A stretch of 15,538 bases of DNA from Clostridiales bacterium (GTDB lineage Bacteria > Bacillota_A > Clostridia > Peptostreptococcales > Anaerovoracaceae), in assembly GCA_012510935.1 (NCBI GenBank), contig JAAZHB010000149.1, positions 1 through 15,538 of the forward strand, written 5' to 3'. Both the position numbers and the translations under genes were made by a program. A model generated the notes under the pieces. It made no database searches and was not told the DNA's origin. It worked only from the letters and a program-made list of their open reading frames with translations. Shown one piece after another: positions 15,203 through 15,538 of the stretch (positions within the stretch are counted from its first letter, which is position 1; each line of letters begins with the position of its first letter).

Positions 15203-15538
15203 TTAGTCTACCTTCAGCTTATCCCACTTCTTTGAAATCTTTGCGATGGACTTAGCGTCTGTGCCACCCTTCTTAAGTTGCTTAAGGAACACATCCTTTG
15301 GAACATCCATCTTCTTATATGCTAGGATATACTTCTTCTCAAAGTCTCTCATGTACATAGTAATACCAATTGCGTATGCTGCTGCAATTACTACCATTGG
15401 AATTACAGCCTTCCATCCAAAGAAAACTGTAAGTGCTATTGTAACGATTAGCCAAATAGCAGCACCCCATCTAGTTATCTTCAAAATCTTCTTAGTGTCT
15501 GGGGCCTTTGGCATCTCAGCATTACGCAGCTTCTGCTC
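15203..15538 (-). CDS. Small two-helix membrane protein of unknown function (5' end outside the window)
   Basis: I do not recognise the family. The frame is open to the right edge. Its first in-window ATG (15514) lacks a ribosome site, and eight more codons (EQKLRNAE) precede it in frame, so the true start is probably just outside. Visible features are a basic start (KAPDTKKILKITR), a transmembrane helix (WGAAIWLIVTIALTVFFGW), a second helix (IPMVVIAAAYAIGITMYM), then a Lys-rich cytoplasmic tail of about 48 residues (many K and D). It ends in a terminator, so it is the last gene of its unit. A role cannot be inferred from its neighbours. The coding call itself is good; the function is open. 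Confidence 0.75.
   Translation of the reverse strand, partial: EQKLRNAEMPKAPDTKKILKITRWGAAIWLIVTIALTVFFGWKAVIPMVVIAAAYAIGITMYMRDFEKKYILAYKKMDVPKDVFLKQLKKGGTDAKSIAKISKKWDKLKVD

Noticed and set aside
1..15538. CRISPR arrays, insertion sequences, tRNA or rRNA genes, prophage or defence genes
   Set aside because: I looked for regularly spaced repeats, transposase motifs, long terminal inverted repeats and tRNA-like cloverleafs and saw none; the window is ordinary core chromosome apart from the items listed.

Overview
The window looks like chromosomal DNA of a low-GC, anaerobic-type Bacillota (Clostridia-like). The evidence is AT-rich intergenic DNA, strong AGGAGG-type ribosome binding sites, SigA-like promoters, a division cluster in the Firmicute order, a PASTA-tailed class B penicillin-binding protein and a TGS-like/P-loop nucleoside kinase fusion. 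A family such as Anaerovoracaceae/Mogibacterium relatives is a guess from gene content, not something I could verify. Every gene I can support lies on the minus strand, so transcription runs from high to low coordinates.

In transcription order, the right-hand part (15538 to about 9971) is a set of small units. First is the 3' part of a small two-helix membrane protein closed by a terminator. Next comes a nucleoside (uridine-like) kinase with a threonyl-tRNA-synthetase-like N-terminus. A NhaC-type Na+/H+ antiporter follows, with its own extended -10 promoter and a hairpin/T-tract behind it. Then come a FabG-like short-chain reductase and an acyl-ACP thioesterase, a plausible fatty-acid pair, closed by a very strong 14-bp-stem terminator.

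The left-hand part (about 9957 to 1) is the dcw (division and cell wall) cluster: mraZ, rsmH, ftsL, ftsI/PBP2, murF, mraY, murD, ftsW and murG (the last runs off the left edge). It starts with a clear SigA-type promoter (TTGAAT-17-TAAAAT) and, just upstream, four AAGTGG direct repeats spaced about one helical turn, which are a convincing MraZ operator. The products build lipid II (MurF, MraY, MurD, MurG) and polymerise and crosslink it at the septum (FtsW with PBP2, helped by FtsL), while MraZ regulates and RsmH methylates 16S rRNA. murE, usually between the PBP gene and murF, is absent.

The main anomaly is rsmH. The reading frame is homologous to RsmH on both sides of an in-frame TAA at codon 158, with no base missing, so the gene is broken by a nonsense codon or a base-call error. 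I did not find a new mobile, defence or CRISPR-like system. The other items of interest are regulatory: the MraZ operator, a stem-loop plus extended -10 before ftsI, and a terminator-like hairpin in the leader of the reductase gene.
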